Below, piece by piece: positions 23,101 to 34,604 of a stretch of DNA of 64,000 nucleotides; the first letter of the stretch is position 1; every line of letters begins with the position of its first letter. The stretch comes from Apostichopus japonicus. Its lineage: Eukaryota > Echinodermata > Holothuroidea > Aspidochirotida > Stichopodidae. The stretch covers positions 28,392,501 to 28,456,500 of the forward strand of contig NC_092568.1 of assembly GCF_037975245.1 (NCBI RefSeq), in the 5' to 3' direction. The position numbers and the translations under genes are program-made. The notes beneath the pieces were generated by a model that was not told where the DNA came from, ran no database searches, and saw only the letters and a list, made by a program, of their open reading frames with translations.

Positions 23101-26100
23101 CAGATGATTTGAGTTTATACTAACTGAGCCTATAGAATAAGTATGTTATCTGGCCTTACGGCGGAAAGTCCATACTTAAGTACACACTACCCAAGCCTTG
23201 GTGGTAAAAGACGCCTTACCTTACAGATGTTCCAAACGCTAGGTGACCGAGCTGCTGCTTCCCTTTGCTCATCAGATTTTCCATCTTACTGCTACAAAAC
23301 TGAAATAAAGTAATGAGCCAAGGTGCTTTGACACTTCCTATTACATCATATACAGGTTAACACAAAGTACAAAAATAACATATTATTACATATATTTCCC
23401 ATTAAACATGATACATGAAAAAAAAAATTAAAAAAAGCTTTACACAAAATAAATAATACTGTATAGCAACATTTCAGCTATAAACTTCACATATGGAATA
23501 GCCTTATCTATTTTTTATTGTTTTTTCTTTTCTCCTAACAGCTTTTGTCATCGGTCTACTTAAGACTACCTAGAACAGGATTTTGTAAGAGTAGCAGTTT
23601 TGTTTATACATTCTCTATCTTCCACATCTTAATTTTTTTTTGTCACAACAGCAAGAGAGAATAAAATTTGAATAAATTAACCATGGTATGAATAAGAGAA
23701 GGTAAAGACATAATCCAACTCTCTGCCATCTCCCTCCCCCCCCTCCCCCTAATGCTCCTCACCATCTGTAACCCATCAAGAGAACTTGGGTAAATAAGTA
23801 CATTGACTTTCTCCCCCTTCCTCCCCCCCCCACCCCTCTCTCACCCCATTCCTCTTCCCCTGTATCACATTTAAACTTGAGAGAAGCAAACTGGTCAGAT
23901 TATCTTACTTGCAAGGATGCTCCATAATTGTGAGCAAGAAATCTCAATGTCCGTGCAATAAGTTTGCGTTTCTCAGACTCTAAATTCTGCAGACAGAGGG
24001 AGGAAAATAGAAATAAACTTGCAACCAGAGAACGTAAACGTTTAGTGGTTCCAATGCCTAACCATATTCATAGTGTGGCAAGCCATACATGTTAATATTC
24101 TTGTGCACACCAACATGAAGAGGATTATCTATTGATTAATGCAGCCACATATAATTAAAGGTATCAGCAATCAATTATCATGTTGACAAATCTGTTCAGT
24201 GATATAGTAAAACCAATAAGCCAGTTGGCTTTGTGATTCCTTGCCATAAAATGTACTCAAAATTCAAATAACTTTCTGACAAATGTAGAGCAGGTGAGTA
24301 AAATTTTGTCCAAGAATTAAGTGAGAGCTGGAAAAGGTCAGAGATTTCCAGCTCTTAAAAATTGGGCCCAATAAATTTTGCAACGAAATGGTCCCAAATA
24401 TATTTGGGCAAACAAACTGAATGAAAAATACATTTGCCCCCAAAAATTGAACCCCAAAAAGTGTGGGCAAAAATGGCCCTAAAAATATTGGGCCTCACAA
24501 ATTCGTGCCCAAAGAATGTTTCCCCAAATGCAATAATGTGCCCGAAATATTTTGGGGCCCAGATGGTCCCAAACACTTTAGGCCTACATATTCCTGTATT
24601 CCAAGTATGGATACAATCCAATTTGAAGTTGTGAATTTATTGCAATTTTAAAACTTTTGCCCTTCCCCCAAAAATTGGGCCCAACACAAAAATATTTGGC
24701 ACAAACAAACTGGCTCAAATATATATATTTGCCCCCCAAAAATTGAACCCCAAAGAAATGTGGGTCCAAATGGTTCCCAAAAAATATTGTGTTTGTAATA
24801 CCTGGAAGAGATCGTACTTCATTCCTAAGATAACCATCGGTAATGGAAATGGATCCAGTATATCTCGATCCTGCGGGAAGATAAGAGTAAACGCCTTATA
24901 ATGTCTTCTGTGAATTTATTTTTGCCTAGGATAAAATACAGTACACTGAAATTTTGACTGTGTCACAGGAGAGAATAATTCTTTAGAGTATCAAGACCTT
25001 CAAGAATACAATTTTTGTGTTCACCTGTGATTAAAGCCACTAGTCTTAAAGGGTGTGAAGACTCGCGCACAAAAGAAACGTCTCATGCTGGTAATCTGAC
25101 CTAGTTTCGAATGAGGTGTAACAGAAGTGTTAGACACCACCATCGATTCCAGAAAATACACACACAGCTTGCTACCGTCGGTAATTAGACACTAGTGTAC
25201 AGTCAATACATACAGCTACGGTCAATACCCACAACACAGTGTGCATAGCAGCGATGGACATCTCAGGTCTAGATAAAACAACAAGGTATCACGTTTCATT
25301 ACTGTCTGCATTTTGTAGCGACAAGAAGAAAACTTCACTTGCAAGCAACGGAAAGTTAACTTTTTCAGAGCGAGGCACCTGGTTTGGGGCGAGTTTTCAA
25401 TGCCTTTTAACCACCTGGGAATTCCACAAGTCCTATACTTTTTGAGAAGTGTAGTTCCATATACTTGAGAGATGAGCAACCTCTACTCACCGGGTGTTGT
25501 TCTCCTATCCGTTTCCACGCCCTCGACTTTATTTCTTCGTATATTTTTGGATTTTGAGCTGAAGCTTTGCGGATGACTGCTTCCACTCTATCTTGGGCTG
25601 CCTTAAGTAAGGTTTCTGCTGTATACCATAACTTGTTTGGTTCTGATAGATCAAGGACTAATATAATTGAGCAGTTTCTGAAAGAAGACAAAAACAAATT
25701 TAGATAAAGATAAATACATGCCTTGTACAAGAAACATCATTTACATCTTTTAGCATCCATCTTGGTTATTATGTCATGTATATTCCAGGCTAACGTAAAT
25801 TATCTATCTATCAGTAAATAGATTCAGATCAGTTCCTTCCATCAAATGTTACCCAAAATAAGAATTATTTATTTGAAATTCCCTGTTCAGAACATCTTCA
25901 ATTTCTAGATAAGTAAGTGGTTTATACAATCATCCACTCCAAGATTTGAGGCCAAAACCTTACATTTCTCTCCGCCAAAGTTCACAATTTAAGTGGAAAT
26001 TTAAGAAAAAAAAGTCATGAAAACTAAACCACGGAGTCAACATTAATTTCCTCCACATCGAATATGTTAAACATAGATTGATATTACCCTATCAGAACAC

Positions 26101-29100
26101 TCGCACAGTAAAAGTTTCAATTATTCACCAGTTATTTTTTCAATCAAAATTTTGCATTAATCATTGCATTGCATTGCATTAATCATAATACAGCTCATCA
26201 GTGTAAAGAAAAGAACAAGAAAAGGGGGACGGAATTCTTACAATAAAGTGGATTTTGAGATGGGAACCTCAATCAGCTGTGATAACGATGTACCGCCTCC
26301 AAGCTCCCAAATATGAACGATGTCTTTATTCTACAGAGAAAGAGAAACAAAGATCCTGGATCTTACTACTGACACCACAAGACCACTCTGAGGTAAAGTC
26401 CATAATTACCTTACAAAGGTGATTTATCGTACAATATCAGCTACTGGATGGAGAGGGTCCAATAATACAACAAAAATTATTCATCTCAAGTCAAATTTTA
26501 TGACCATTTTATAGAATAGTGGTTGTACTTTCTTCAATAGAATTAATAATTCTATGAAGAATGTTCTTAGAGGTCGTCCCGAAATTTTAGTGGAATAAAA
26601 GCATTGCTAGAGGTTTTTAAAAGTACTGTTTGTGGCTGTGGTACTCCAAATTATTTCCAACCATTGAGGAGTGTTAAGTTAGACAATTAAATATATATCT
26701 CACTGTGAAGATACCTTTAGAGTGTCAGTAAAACAATGCAGTGTTGAAATTTGAATATTATCTGACTTTTGAGCATATTTTGGGGGCAATATACAAGAAT
26801 TATTTTACCAGAATCAAAAGAACTTCAGCGACAATTTCAAGTTATGATCAAAAGGTTCTGATTTTTGTTAAAACTATAAATGCTTACAGAATATATATTC
26901 CCATTAATTATGTCATGAATCCATCTAATCTTTATCATTCTGTTAACAATATTTATGCTCACAGGCTACCAATACTTAAGTCCATAAGGAAATAAAGGTA
27001 CATCTCACTCCCGCACTATGTCACACACCTCTTAGATTCATAATATTATGTTACAATGCACATATATCTAAACTCATAGATTTGTTAATGATACTGATGC
27101 TCACAGACATGGGAGTCTGCAGCCCTCCCCTCACCCAGCCCAACCCCTCCCAACCCCCCAGTAAATCAAACAAGAGTCAAAGACTGGTCTCTCCAAAAAC
27201 AGGGTTAACTACTTCAATTGTGATGGTTAACTGGTTGACAGATTAATTCTTCTTATTGCAAACCATGCAACCATTTAATCTTTGGACGGTTACAGGATAA
27301 TGAAAACCCAAAGTTACTTGTCCCCACCTACCTACCCCTCCCTCAGCCACCCCCTGTGGATGTTTTCTGCAGATAGCCAAGCTCACAGAATACCTATTTG
27401 GATACATCCAGGAAGAAAGGCACATGTTACTTGATTGTGTCACTCATACAGATTTAATAACCTTATTGATATATGTTCATATTTTTAATGCTCACACACT
27501 ACCTATATAGATGCATCAGGTGAATTAAGGTTATGTCTTCCTCACATCACATTACACTGGTCTAATAGATTATGTAACTACGCCCTTCATGTTTAGTTAA
27601 TGTTACGTAAAAGCTCACACACTACTGATACCTAATAAAATGCATCGGTGAGTAAATTTGTACATATCTCAAAACTTCTCTCAAATTCTTTCAACACAAA
27701 ATACATATCAACCAAATATGAAAACAAAATTTCTAATAAAGCTGGATTGCCATGGAGACATAATTCTCCAAGGAAATCACCTGCTTTATGACTTTTTTTG
27801 AACCATTTATGTGCAAAGATTTATGACCAGTTTTCTTTTATTACATCAATAAAAGTTGCCTTATTACCTATAAATATGCTTCTTTCCTTCCCCCCCAAAT
27901 ATGGAAGTGACTTTTAATTTATGGAATCTCAAAAAAGTAGGTCGTAAAATTCCTTAGTCATACAAGCCAAATAATTACACCTGTGTGTCATTCAATAGTC
28001 CTGGCATTTCATTACATTTGTTACATGTTTAAAAATATGTATGTTTCTTCACTTGATGATAACTATGGTCACAACTGTCATTTAGGGGATAAAAACTACC
28101 ATTTCGGCTTTGGTTTGCTAGACTCTCTTTTGGCTGAAAATCACAAGGACAAAAAATCACATTGCACGAAACAAGCATGATTTTATCAGCAACGATACAA
28201 AATGCCAGATGAAAGCAAGATATAGAAGATTTTGTCAGAACAGCTCTCAGAAGGGAAAAAAGACAGCGCAAAATGGTTAGGTTGCTATCCTACTGCACTC
28301 TGAGATGCAGTAATATAATATCGTTACGATGTTGCTATGTGTTATCAGCACAAGAGAAGAGCATCTCATGCAAGGTCAGAAAACCTAACCGCAGGATTCA
28401 ACAATTGATTCAACCATAATCACCCTTTTAGCCACAAACCAAGATGGCAGTATCAGAATAGGATCAAGTTCTGTATTCCAGTGACAGAAAATTTGGCAAA
28501 CATATATAAGAAACTTCAGCGAGCTTTGGTGAGGCACTGGGAGCATAAAATTATATCGTTCCTTGTTCTCTTTTTTCTTTTTTAAATAGTCAACAATTCA
28601 CTGAAACAAAACTGTTGTTTGTAGGTGTAAACAGAGTGACGAAAAACTGCTACGCCATTGGAAATTGAATTTTGAAGTTGCAAAAGTTTGTTAGAGTTAC
28701 AAGATGGTAACTATAGTGAGATCTGTGCTATCGAGTTTATGGTGGTGTCTCATCTGCAGAGCCAATTTTACCACACGAGTATAGTAAAGACAAATGCTGC
28801 CTGTGAAGAAGTGGTTTATGCTGACGGTCTTGCTGCTAGTAGCTGCTCAATCAGAGAGATAAAGATATTAAAATAACATGAACACAATAGAACAAAGTTA
28901 TGATTTACATATAAATGGAAATGCTTGAATCAACTGTACAGACAGGAAATCCCACCATAAAATATTTATTTACAATGAGCTTTTTAATATCTGTATTGCA
29001 GATACTGTAGTAAAGTTGGCTACAGTGAACTAGCTGATTTTATCTAAGCGGTATTGCATGTAATAGAAAAATAAAACATGTTTCAGAGAAAAGAATTTGT

Positions 29101-32100
29101 ACATGACCATTGATTGCTTTAACATCAAAATAAATCACCTTTTATTCGATCGGAAACCTACCAAGACGAAACGTTTGCTCACTTTCCAACAATATTTATT
29201 GACGCACATTTTTCCATACAACATTGAAGCAAAGATAGTGAACAAATTTGTACATAAGTACAATAAAAGTAGGAAAAATTTATGAAAGTAGAAGTACGGT
29301 AAGAATGACAAAGAAACCAATAATTTGTGATTTTGTGGTCTTGAATGAAAGAAACCGAGTCACATGACGATTACCCATGATGCTTCTTTGGTCATCTTCA
29401 GGTGAATGTTTGCGTGTTCATAACAAAGAAATGTAAAGCAAAATATTTCATAGGTAGGAAAAAAGTGTCAATAAACTCTGGAAATTAACATGAGACATTT
29501 TACCAGCTTCCTGAATGTTGCTACAATGTTCATCCAAACGAGGCTTCTCGATTGGAAAAATCTTAAAGAAGGTCCACTATTCATGAAGAAGTAACCTGAG
29601 GTCAATATATGAGCAATTAAAGTACACTTGGAAAAGTTAAAAAAGGCAGTTACTAACAATCCCCACCCAGGTGCATCAGACAAATGTTAAACAAAATTAT
29701 CAAAGGTTTTAACTATATGATGAAGAATCTTTAAAAGCAGAACAAGAGGCAAAAATATAGTAAAGAAAATGTAAAAATAAAAGTCACTCTTCCATATTCC
29801 CAACTTGTTCTGTTGCTAATCGAGACATAAAATACCAAAATCTGTTTGATTCAAATGGTACGGCATAAAACTCTGTAAAAGCTGCTGATTAGCAATAAAT
29901 CTAATTGCAATTATTATTCTTCTAATTACTGTTTCATTGAATGACTTTAAACCAGAGACCATCATAATCAGAATATCGTCATTGGGTATTTAATTTGCAT
30001 GAAGTGTTCAGACAAGAGCAGATCAAAGAAGGAATGTTGCCCTGGGGATGTTAGAGCCAGATTCTGTGTGCCGGGGGATCTGATGGCCCCTTCCTAGGAA
30101 AAAATGTTAAATGTAACCATGATATGGTATTCTAAGGTATAGTTTGGCTATAGCAGCTAGGTTTACAGGTAAGGTTATGCAAAAAACTAAATTTAATTTT
30201 TGTGTGGGATTGAAAAGGAGAGTTGAACACCCCCCTATATGCACCCCCCCTCCCCTGGATCTGCAATATAATGGCTATTTACATGTCTTGCTGCAGGTTT
30301 AAATGAACAAATCCAAACATCTATTACAAAATTGGTGAACCCATTTTACACCAGTGTACCATTCTGCAGCAAGAATGCAGAGTCATTAATCATTACTTGC
30401 AGGAAATAATACATATCCACAAGCCTTCTCGCATCCTTCAGTCATCCTCTGAAACTTCTGCTCTCACAACTCTTAGATCAAACAAGCGAGTCGGGGAGCA
30501 AGCTTTTAGCCATGTCACACCGTTGTTGTGGAACAAGTTACCATCAGAAATACAAAGCCCTCCCTCTACCAGCACTTTCAAATCAGCGTTAAAGACTTTT
30601 TAATTGAAACAAACCTATGGTTAAGTGTATTCAATTGTATATTTGTATTTTGTATATGTTTCGTTAAGCGGATTGAACCCTGGGATTTTGCGCTACATAA
30701 GCACCGGTGTAATAATAATAATAATAATTACCATACAATATGACTTTTCCAGTCTTAGTTTACAAGGAAAGATTGAGATGACTATGGCTGGAAATACTGA
30801 ACTGGTCATGGTAACTTCCTACAGGAGAACCGCCATTAACAATTCACTTGAAGGCGCCAAAGCCTCAGAAACAAAACAGCTCAATGAATCCTTGGTTGTC
30901 CAATGATATGAACAACCTTTAATCCAGTAGTCCAAGAGTAAATTAAATTTTTGACTGATGAAAAGTGGAACATATTCTACAGTAGGCATCCCAGCAAAAT
31001 ATGCACTCAACTTCTATTTACTATATTTGGAATACTGACAGCTGAAACTGTCAGTTTTTAGCAAAATTTTTTTTTTGGCTTTCTTTCTTTCTTTTTTTGG
31101 GCTTTATTTTTCACTCTATTGTCTTTTAGTTTCAATTGGGTAGGATTTAAAGTTAAGGGTATGTCAAAGTATTAAAGTAACCACAAACCAATTTAATGTG
31201 ATGTATTCATAACGAAATGTAAACTAACTGTTGAAAGCTAATATTGACAGGAAAAAAAGAAAAGAGAAGGCTTTGTCGTCAAAGTGCATCTTTGAGATCA
31301 AGGTCTGTTTGCTTCAAGTTCACATTGGGTACAAATGATTTCTCTTTTGATATCTTGAAAATGGTATGTAAGAATTGAATGGAAGTTTCACCATCCTTTG
31401 AATATGTACCTCTTTCACCATTATAATTTACCTTGGATTATCCTTTTACTTCCCAGACCTGGATCATTTGTAGCTAATCTTTCATAATAGTTTTGCCACA
31501 TATATGATCTATATAAGCTCCCAAAAACAAGTAACAGGATACCACAGTGATGGATATTAAAACTCACCATGTTATGTCCTTTAGCTTTTCGGCCAAAAGT
31601 ATATTCCAGAGCAATGGTTGCCTTAGGTTTTTCTTCTTTTTCCAAGAACCTTAAAATGAGAGATGTTTTGCCCTAATGGAAATGCAAAGGGAAAGAAACA
31701 GAGAATGAACTTCTCAGGGCAAAGGATTGATCCAATAAAGACTTACAAAAAAGTTACCAAATGTCACAAATTCTCACCCTCACCTCCTACCTTGACCCCC
31801 AAACCCTTACCCCTCATTTGATCCCAAACATGCTTTACCAATCAAGATGAGTGGCATTCTTTTATTAAATACTTTTTGATAACGTCATATCAACTACCTC
31901 CACTTTCTTCTTCTTCTTCACCCAGAATTTGTAATACTGAATGCATTGTATTGGAGGAGAACATTTCAATTTTTTTTCTTCAAAATAGTTTACTTATTTG
32001 ATCAACATGATTACTTACAGCATCTTTACTTCCCATTATGAGGACATTGCTCTCAGCACCTTCCAGTGATGACTCTTTGTCTGTGGAGTTTAAAACAAAA

Positions 32101-33953
32101 GCGGCAATAGGGTAGTCAAACGGTAAACTGAAAAAACAAACCAAGTTTCTAACACATGTACACATGTATATAACCTTGAAGACAAGGAACAGATGCATAT
32201 CAAAGCAATATCCTTCATTGAAGAGGTTTAATCAGGACAGTACATGAAGTCTTTCAATGAGGCTAATGAAAAGAAATAAGACCTGCAAAGAAGTAAGATA
32301 ATCGGGTTCAATGGCAGGTTATGGCATCAGTTTTAGTGTTGTGCAGCTATAACTGCTATAGCTAAACATGCATGATGGTCACACTGTAAATATTATCTCA
32401 GCAAATCGAGAAGCAAGGGAGAGAGGGAAGGGAGAAGAGTTAGCTATAAACTGTTACCTGCATCGTCTTTTGCTTTCTCACGCTGCATACATTCGTTGAC
32501 GGCAACATCCCATATCGATTTCTCTCTGTGTAGAATCATGAACAAACAAGTTCGTTTGCACATATAATATGTGGAATGAAATGAACCAAGAATACAAGCA
32601 TAAATCATTCAGATCCTATATATTTAACAACACTTTCACTTCTCCTGGATTACTTCATTAGACTGAATTTCTGCCAATAAGCCGCTATGATGATGAGAAC
32701 ACAATCATTTCAAATTGAGTACATTGTGTCAAGACACCTGAACTCACTTGTAGCTCAGAACATATCAGTGTTTAAATAAACTTCTACTTAATTTTGATTT
32801 GATATCTATAAAACATTCCAAAAACTTCAGATATTAGGTCTAGCCTTGCTTTAAGTTTGAAGTTAATCAACAGTGACCTTAATTTAAGCGCATGATTACT
32901 TTGGAAATGTGTGTGCTACAAATTCAAAGCATAAAATATTTAAATAAACTACAACAAGAAAAATCAGAGACAGCCATATGTATGCCATGAAACTGAAAGT
33001 GTTAAAGAGTAGACAAGGTTCTAGGTCATAAAATTTATACAAATAAAATCAATTCTGTAAAACTACTGTGCAAGGGCATGAGGCTACCCTTTATACATCC
33101 AACTGCTGGGTGAAATATCTAAACATTCCCCTGTTTTCCTTCAGGGCAGCTTTACAAAATAGTGCAATAATCAGTCCTTAGTCATCCTACTGCATGACAA
33201 ACAGCAAAATGGCATGATGCATTACCTTATTTGCCCCACTTTGGAAAATTGTAAAGACACTAATCCTTACTACTCCCATTACCAGGTGAATTACATGAAG
33301 TGTTTTCTTTTTAAATCAGCTGCTGGCATCAAGAAGCAACCATTAAACTCACCTTGTATTATTGTCTACAGTAAATTCCCATGTTCCAAAACTTTCATAC
33401 TGTATTGCACATGTGTATGTAACTGCAGTTATAGACACTACAGTTGCTGTTTGAAAGTCAAATTGTAACAACTTTTTCCAATGCAATTTTAATCGACAAA
33501 ACCTTGGTAAAAATGGCTAAAATTGCTATGTGAAACAAGGAAACATCAATTTGATTTTGAACATTTTAACTGCTGACCTTTGCAAGTCTAATACTTTCTA
33601 TTTCTGGAGAAATCTAATAACACGATCAATGAAATCACATCGTTGAAGGACAGAAAAGGAAAAGTGCAGTGCATTGAGTGCAATATCAGAAAGATCGTCA
33701 TTACCGCTGTCCTTTGTCATGTTTGCTCTTACTCTTAGTATCGCGAAGTTACCGTAAGCCTACAGTATAAACCATCCTACTCCAAGTACAACCTAGCCTT
33801 AGGCTCATGTAACTTTGTAAGGCCTATAATTTATATCATTTCTCAAGCCGTAGTATGCGTAGCCTGGGCGATACCAGATGCACGAAAATATGTTGTTTGG
33901 CTTTGAGGCCAGTTAACTACAAAGAAGCCAACTTATACTCACAGTCTCGGCAT
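20081..33953 (-). CDS. DYNC2LI1: Cytoplasmic dynein-2 light intermediate chain 1, complete, 13 exons
   Basis: A subunit of the dynein-2 motor that drives retrograde intraflagellar transport in cilia. The exons, in transcript order, are 33953-33943, 32525-32458, 32080-32019, 31672-31568, 26330-26242, 25677-25491, 24870-24802, 23986-23909, 23299-23220, 22704-22631, 21970-21873, 21393-21304 and 20161-20081. They sum to 1092 bp, or 363 codons plus stop (human 351, recalled). Every junction is GT-AG and in phase. A Ras-like fold is visible: P-loop GSKDAGKTS (43-51), WELGGG (90-95), LVLDLS (118-123) and the GMKYD (190-194) guanine-specificity position. The lysine-rich C-terminal tail looks helical. 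It resembles human D2LIC throughout ([35 protein letters not shown]). Convergent with XPO5. Confidence 0.96.
21304..21393 (-). CDS. DYNC2LI1: DYNC2LI1 exon 12
   Basis: 30 codons, phase 0-0. [20 protein letters not shown] is very close to human [20 protein letters not shown]. Acceptor TCAAACAG and donor AAG|GTAATA. Confidence 0.94.
21435..21806. mobile_element. MITE with TTTAAA ends, copy 1
   Basis: About 370 bp, closely matching 25046-25410. Left end TTTAAAGAGTGTGAAGACTC; right end, on the other strand, ATTTAAAGGCATTGAAGACTC. These are imperfect terminal inverted repeats flanked by TTAA. No coding capacity. Lies in intron 11 of DYNC2LI1. Confidence 0.85.
21873..21970 (-). CDS. DYNC2LI1: DYNC2LI1 exon 11
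   Basis: Phase 1-0. [20 protein letters not shown] and then [12 protein letters not shown], matching human [20 protein letters not shown]. Donor GAG|GTGAAA is slightly weak. Confidence 0.92.
22110..22310. repeat. GTGTAGTATGAT-type degenerate tandem repeat
   Basis: Irregular short repeats of ATGTGTAGTAT and ATGTGTCAGATTAGTAT. The phrase GTGTCAGATTAGTATTGAAAG opens (22116) and closes (22290) the tract. Intronic in DYNC2LI1. Confidence 0.8.
22631..22704 (-). CDS. DYNC2LI1: DYNC2LI1 exon 10
   Basis: Phase 2-1. [20 protein letters not shown] aligns with human VDQNKPLFITAGLDSFG. Acceptor GTTAACAG and donor G|GTAAGC. Confidence 0.92.
23220..23299 (-). CDS. DYNC2LI1: DYNC2LI1 exon 9
   Basis: Phase 0-2. 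[20 protein letters not shown] matches human EALLLKIRGVINQLAFG. Two tandem donors are possible; only the downstream one (AG|GTAAGG) joins in frame to exon 10. Confidence 0.9.
23909..23986 (-). CDS. DYNC2LI1: DYNC2LI1 exon 8
   Basis: 26 codons, phase 0-0. [20 protein letters not shown] is nearly the human [20 protein letters not shown]. Acceptor GTCTGCAG and donor CAA|GTAAGA. Confidence 0.95.
24357..24790. repeat. Degenerate GGGCCCAAA/CCCCAAAAATTG repeat tract
   Basis: Quasi-periodic short blocks (AAAATTGGGCCCAA, GGTCCCAAATA, TTTGCCCCCAAAAATTGAAC). One longer block at about 24350-24470 is repeated with divergence at 24665-24785. Translated on the minus strand it gives recurring PNIFG-like peptides in more than one frame, which reflects the repeat rather than a gene. 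In intron 7 of DYNC2LI1. Confidence 0.8.
24802..24870 (-). CDS. DYNC2LI1: DYNC2LI1 exon 7 (GMKYD motif)
   Basis: 23 codons, phase 0-0. [20 protein letters not shown] against human [20 protein letters not shown]; the KxD element sits at the guanine-specificity position. Acceptor TTCCCGCAG. Confidence 0.95.
25046..25410. mobile_element. MITE with TTAA ends, copy 2
   Basis: Flanked by TTAA at 25046-25049 and 25407-25410. Left end AAAGGGTGTGAAGACTCGC; right end, on the other strand, TTAAAAGGCATTGAAAACTC. Internal sequence is about 90% identical to copy 1, same orientation. TTAA flanks suggest piggyBac-like targeting. Intron 6 of DYNC2LI1. Confidence 0.87.
25491..25677 (-). CDS. DYNC2LI1: DYNC2LI1 exon 6
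   Basis: Phase 2-0, 62 codons. [20 protein letters not shown] aligns with human [26 protein letters not shown] is the Walker-B-like strand. Ends at RIGEQHP|GTGAGT. Confidence 0.95.
26242..26330 (-). CDS. DYNC2LI1: DYNC2LI1 exon 5
   Basis: Phase 0-2. [20 protein letters not shown] against human [20 protein letters not shown]. Acceptor TCTGTAG and donor TT|GTAAGA. Confidence 0.95.
26331..31567 (-). other. DYNC2LI1 intron 4 (5.2 kb)
   Basis: The longest intron of the gene, AT-rich. Besides the LINE tail at about 30340-30730 I see only a small (ATTGC)n run near 26162 and C-rich patches near 27120. No exon is missing here: exon 4 (GHNM) and exon 5 (NKDIVH) join directly in phase 0, as in the human protein. 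Confidence 0.6.
30340..30730 (+). mobile_element. L2/CR1-type LINE 3' end fragment
   Basis: The plus-strand frame from about 30397 reads [19 protein letters not shown] and [20 protein letters not shown], then [10 protein letters not shown] and a stop. This is the usual C-terminal signature of L2/CR1-like LINE polymerases. The tail GGATTTTGCGCTACATAAGC runs into (AAT)n microsatellite, typical of these 3' ends. Heavily 5'-truncated and antisense to the host gene. Confidence 0.8.
31568..31672 (-). CDS. DYNC2LI1: DYNC2LI1 exon 4 (second half of P-loop)
   Basis: 35 codons, phase 0-0. Begins [20 protein letters not shown] and contains [15 protein letters not shown], matching human LALEYTYGRRAKGHNT. 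The intron splits the P-loop between GSKDA and GKTS. Confidence 0.95.
32019..32080 (-). CDS. DYNC2LI1: DYNC2LI1 exon 3 (first half of P-loop)
   Basis: Phase 1-0. Encodes [20 protein letters not shown]. Acceptor CTCCACAG and donor GCT|GTAAGT. Confidence 0.93.
32458..32525 (-). CDS. DYNC2LI1: DYNC2LI1 exon 2
   Basis: Phase 2-1. [20 protein letters not shown] aligns with human ETLWEIAKAEVEKR. Acceptor CTACACAG and donor G|GTAACA. Confidence 0.9.
33943..33953 (-). CDS. DYNC2LI1: DYNC2LI1 exon 1 coding part (start codon)
   Basis: Only 11 coding bases: ATGCCGAGACT followed by donor GTGAGTATAAG. Joined to exon 2 it gives [12 protein letters not shown], parallel to human MPSETLWEIA, which fixes the start. 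The 1.4-kb intron 1 (32526-33942) shows no recognisable element. Confidence 0.85.
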
Positions 33954-34128
33954 TTTGCTTGCTCGACACGGTGATTTTATTAGTACCAACGAAATTCACC
34001 CAACACAGTTTGTCGGAACGAAATGGACGGTGGATCACATTGACGAACAGGACAACTTGTCAGCCAACGCAATATTGTCAATCGAAGAGCCGAAAATATG
34101 TAGTTGACTTGACCAAGTTGTTTTACTC

Positions 34129-34142
34129 GTTGTCACGGTAAT
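34129..34142. promoter_or_regulatory. Candidate RFX X-box upstream of DYNC2LI1
   Basis: GTTGTCACGGTAAT agrees with the palindromic X-box GTTGCCATGGTAAC at 11 of 14 positions. It lies about 176-189 bp upstream of the DYNC2LI1 ATG, in the range usual for RFX/DAF-19 control of ciliary genes. Function is inferred. Confidence 0.5.
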
Positions 34143-34604
34143 GACTTTCTCCACAGTATACTAGTTGAAATATGTTACTATGTACTACTTTTCACGTATT
34201 TACAACTCTTTTTCTCCTCTCCCCATATAACCAACAACCTACTCAAATATCGAGGGGGAAAACAGCCGATAAAAGAAAACAGACTTGCAGAGGGAATTCA
34301 TTGACAATAATTATAAAATTCAAGGCCAAAAAAAAGGATCGTACTTCAGGTGAACTTCAAAGAGTCAAAGCTGGCGGTAAGAAATTAACTCCGGTTTTGA
34401 CTTTGGTTTTATTCTGCTCAGACAACTTCCTCGTATATAGAGAGACGGAAAATATGAAAACGAGGTCTCTACCTCTTTTCTTAAACTCAGCAATGCCATA
34501 GTCAGAATTTTTAAAAACAGACTACTTATAAAAAACGACATGTTACACGTAATTTATTAAAGAGGGGACTTTTAATCCTGGTTTTAAAACGTGGAGCATA
34601 TATC

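Noticed and set aside
24264-24769. Overlapping minus-strand frames with PNIFG repeats as a repeat-protein gene
   Set aside because: Similar peptides appear in several frames and the tract lies in an intron; explained by the DNA repeat.
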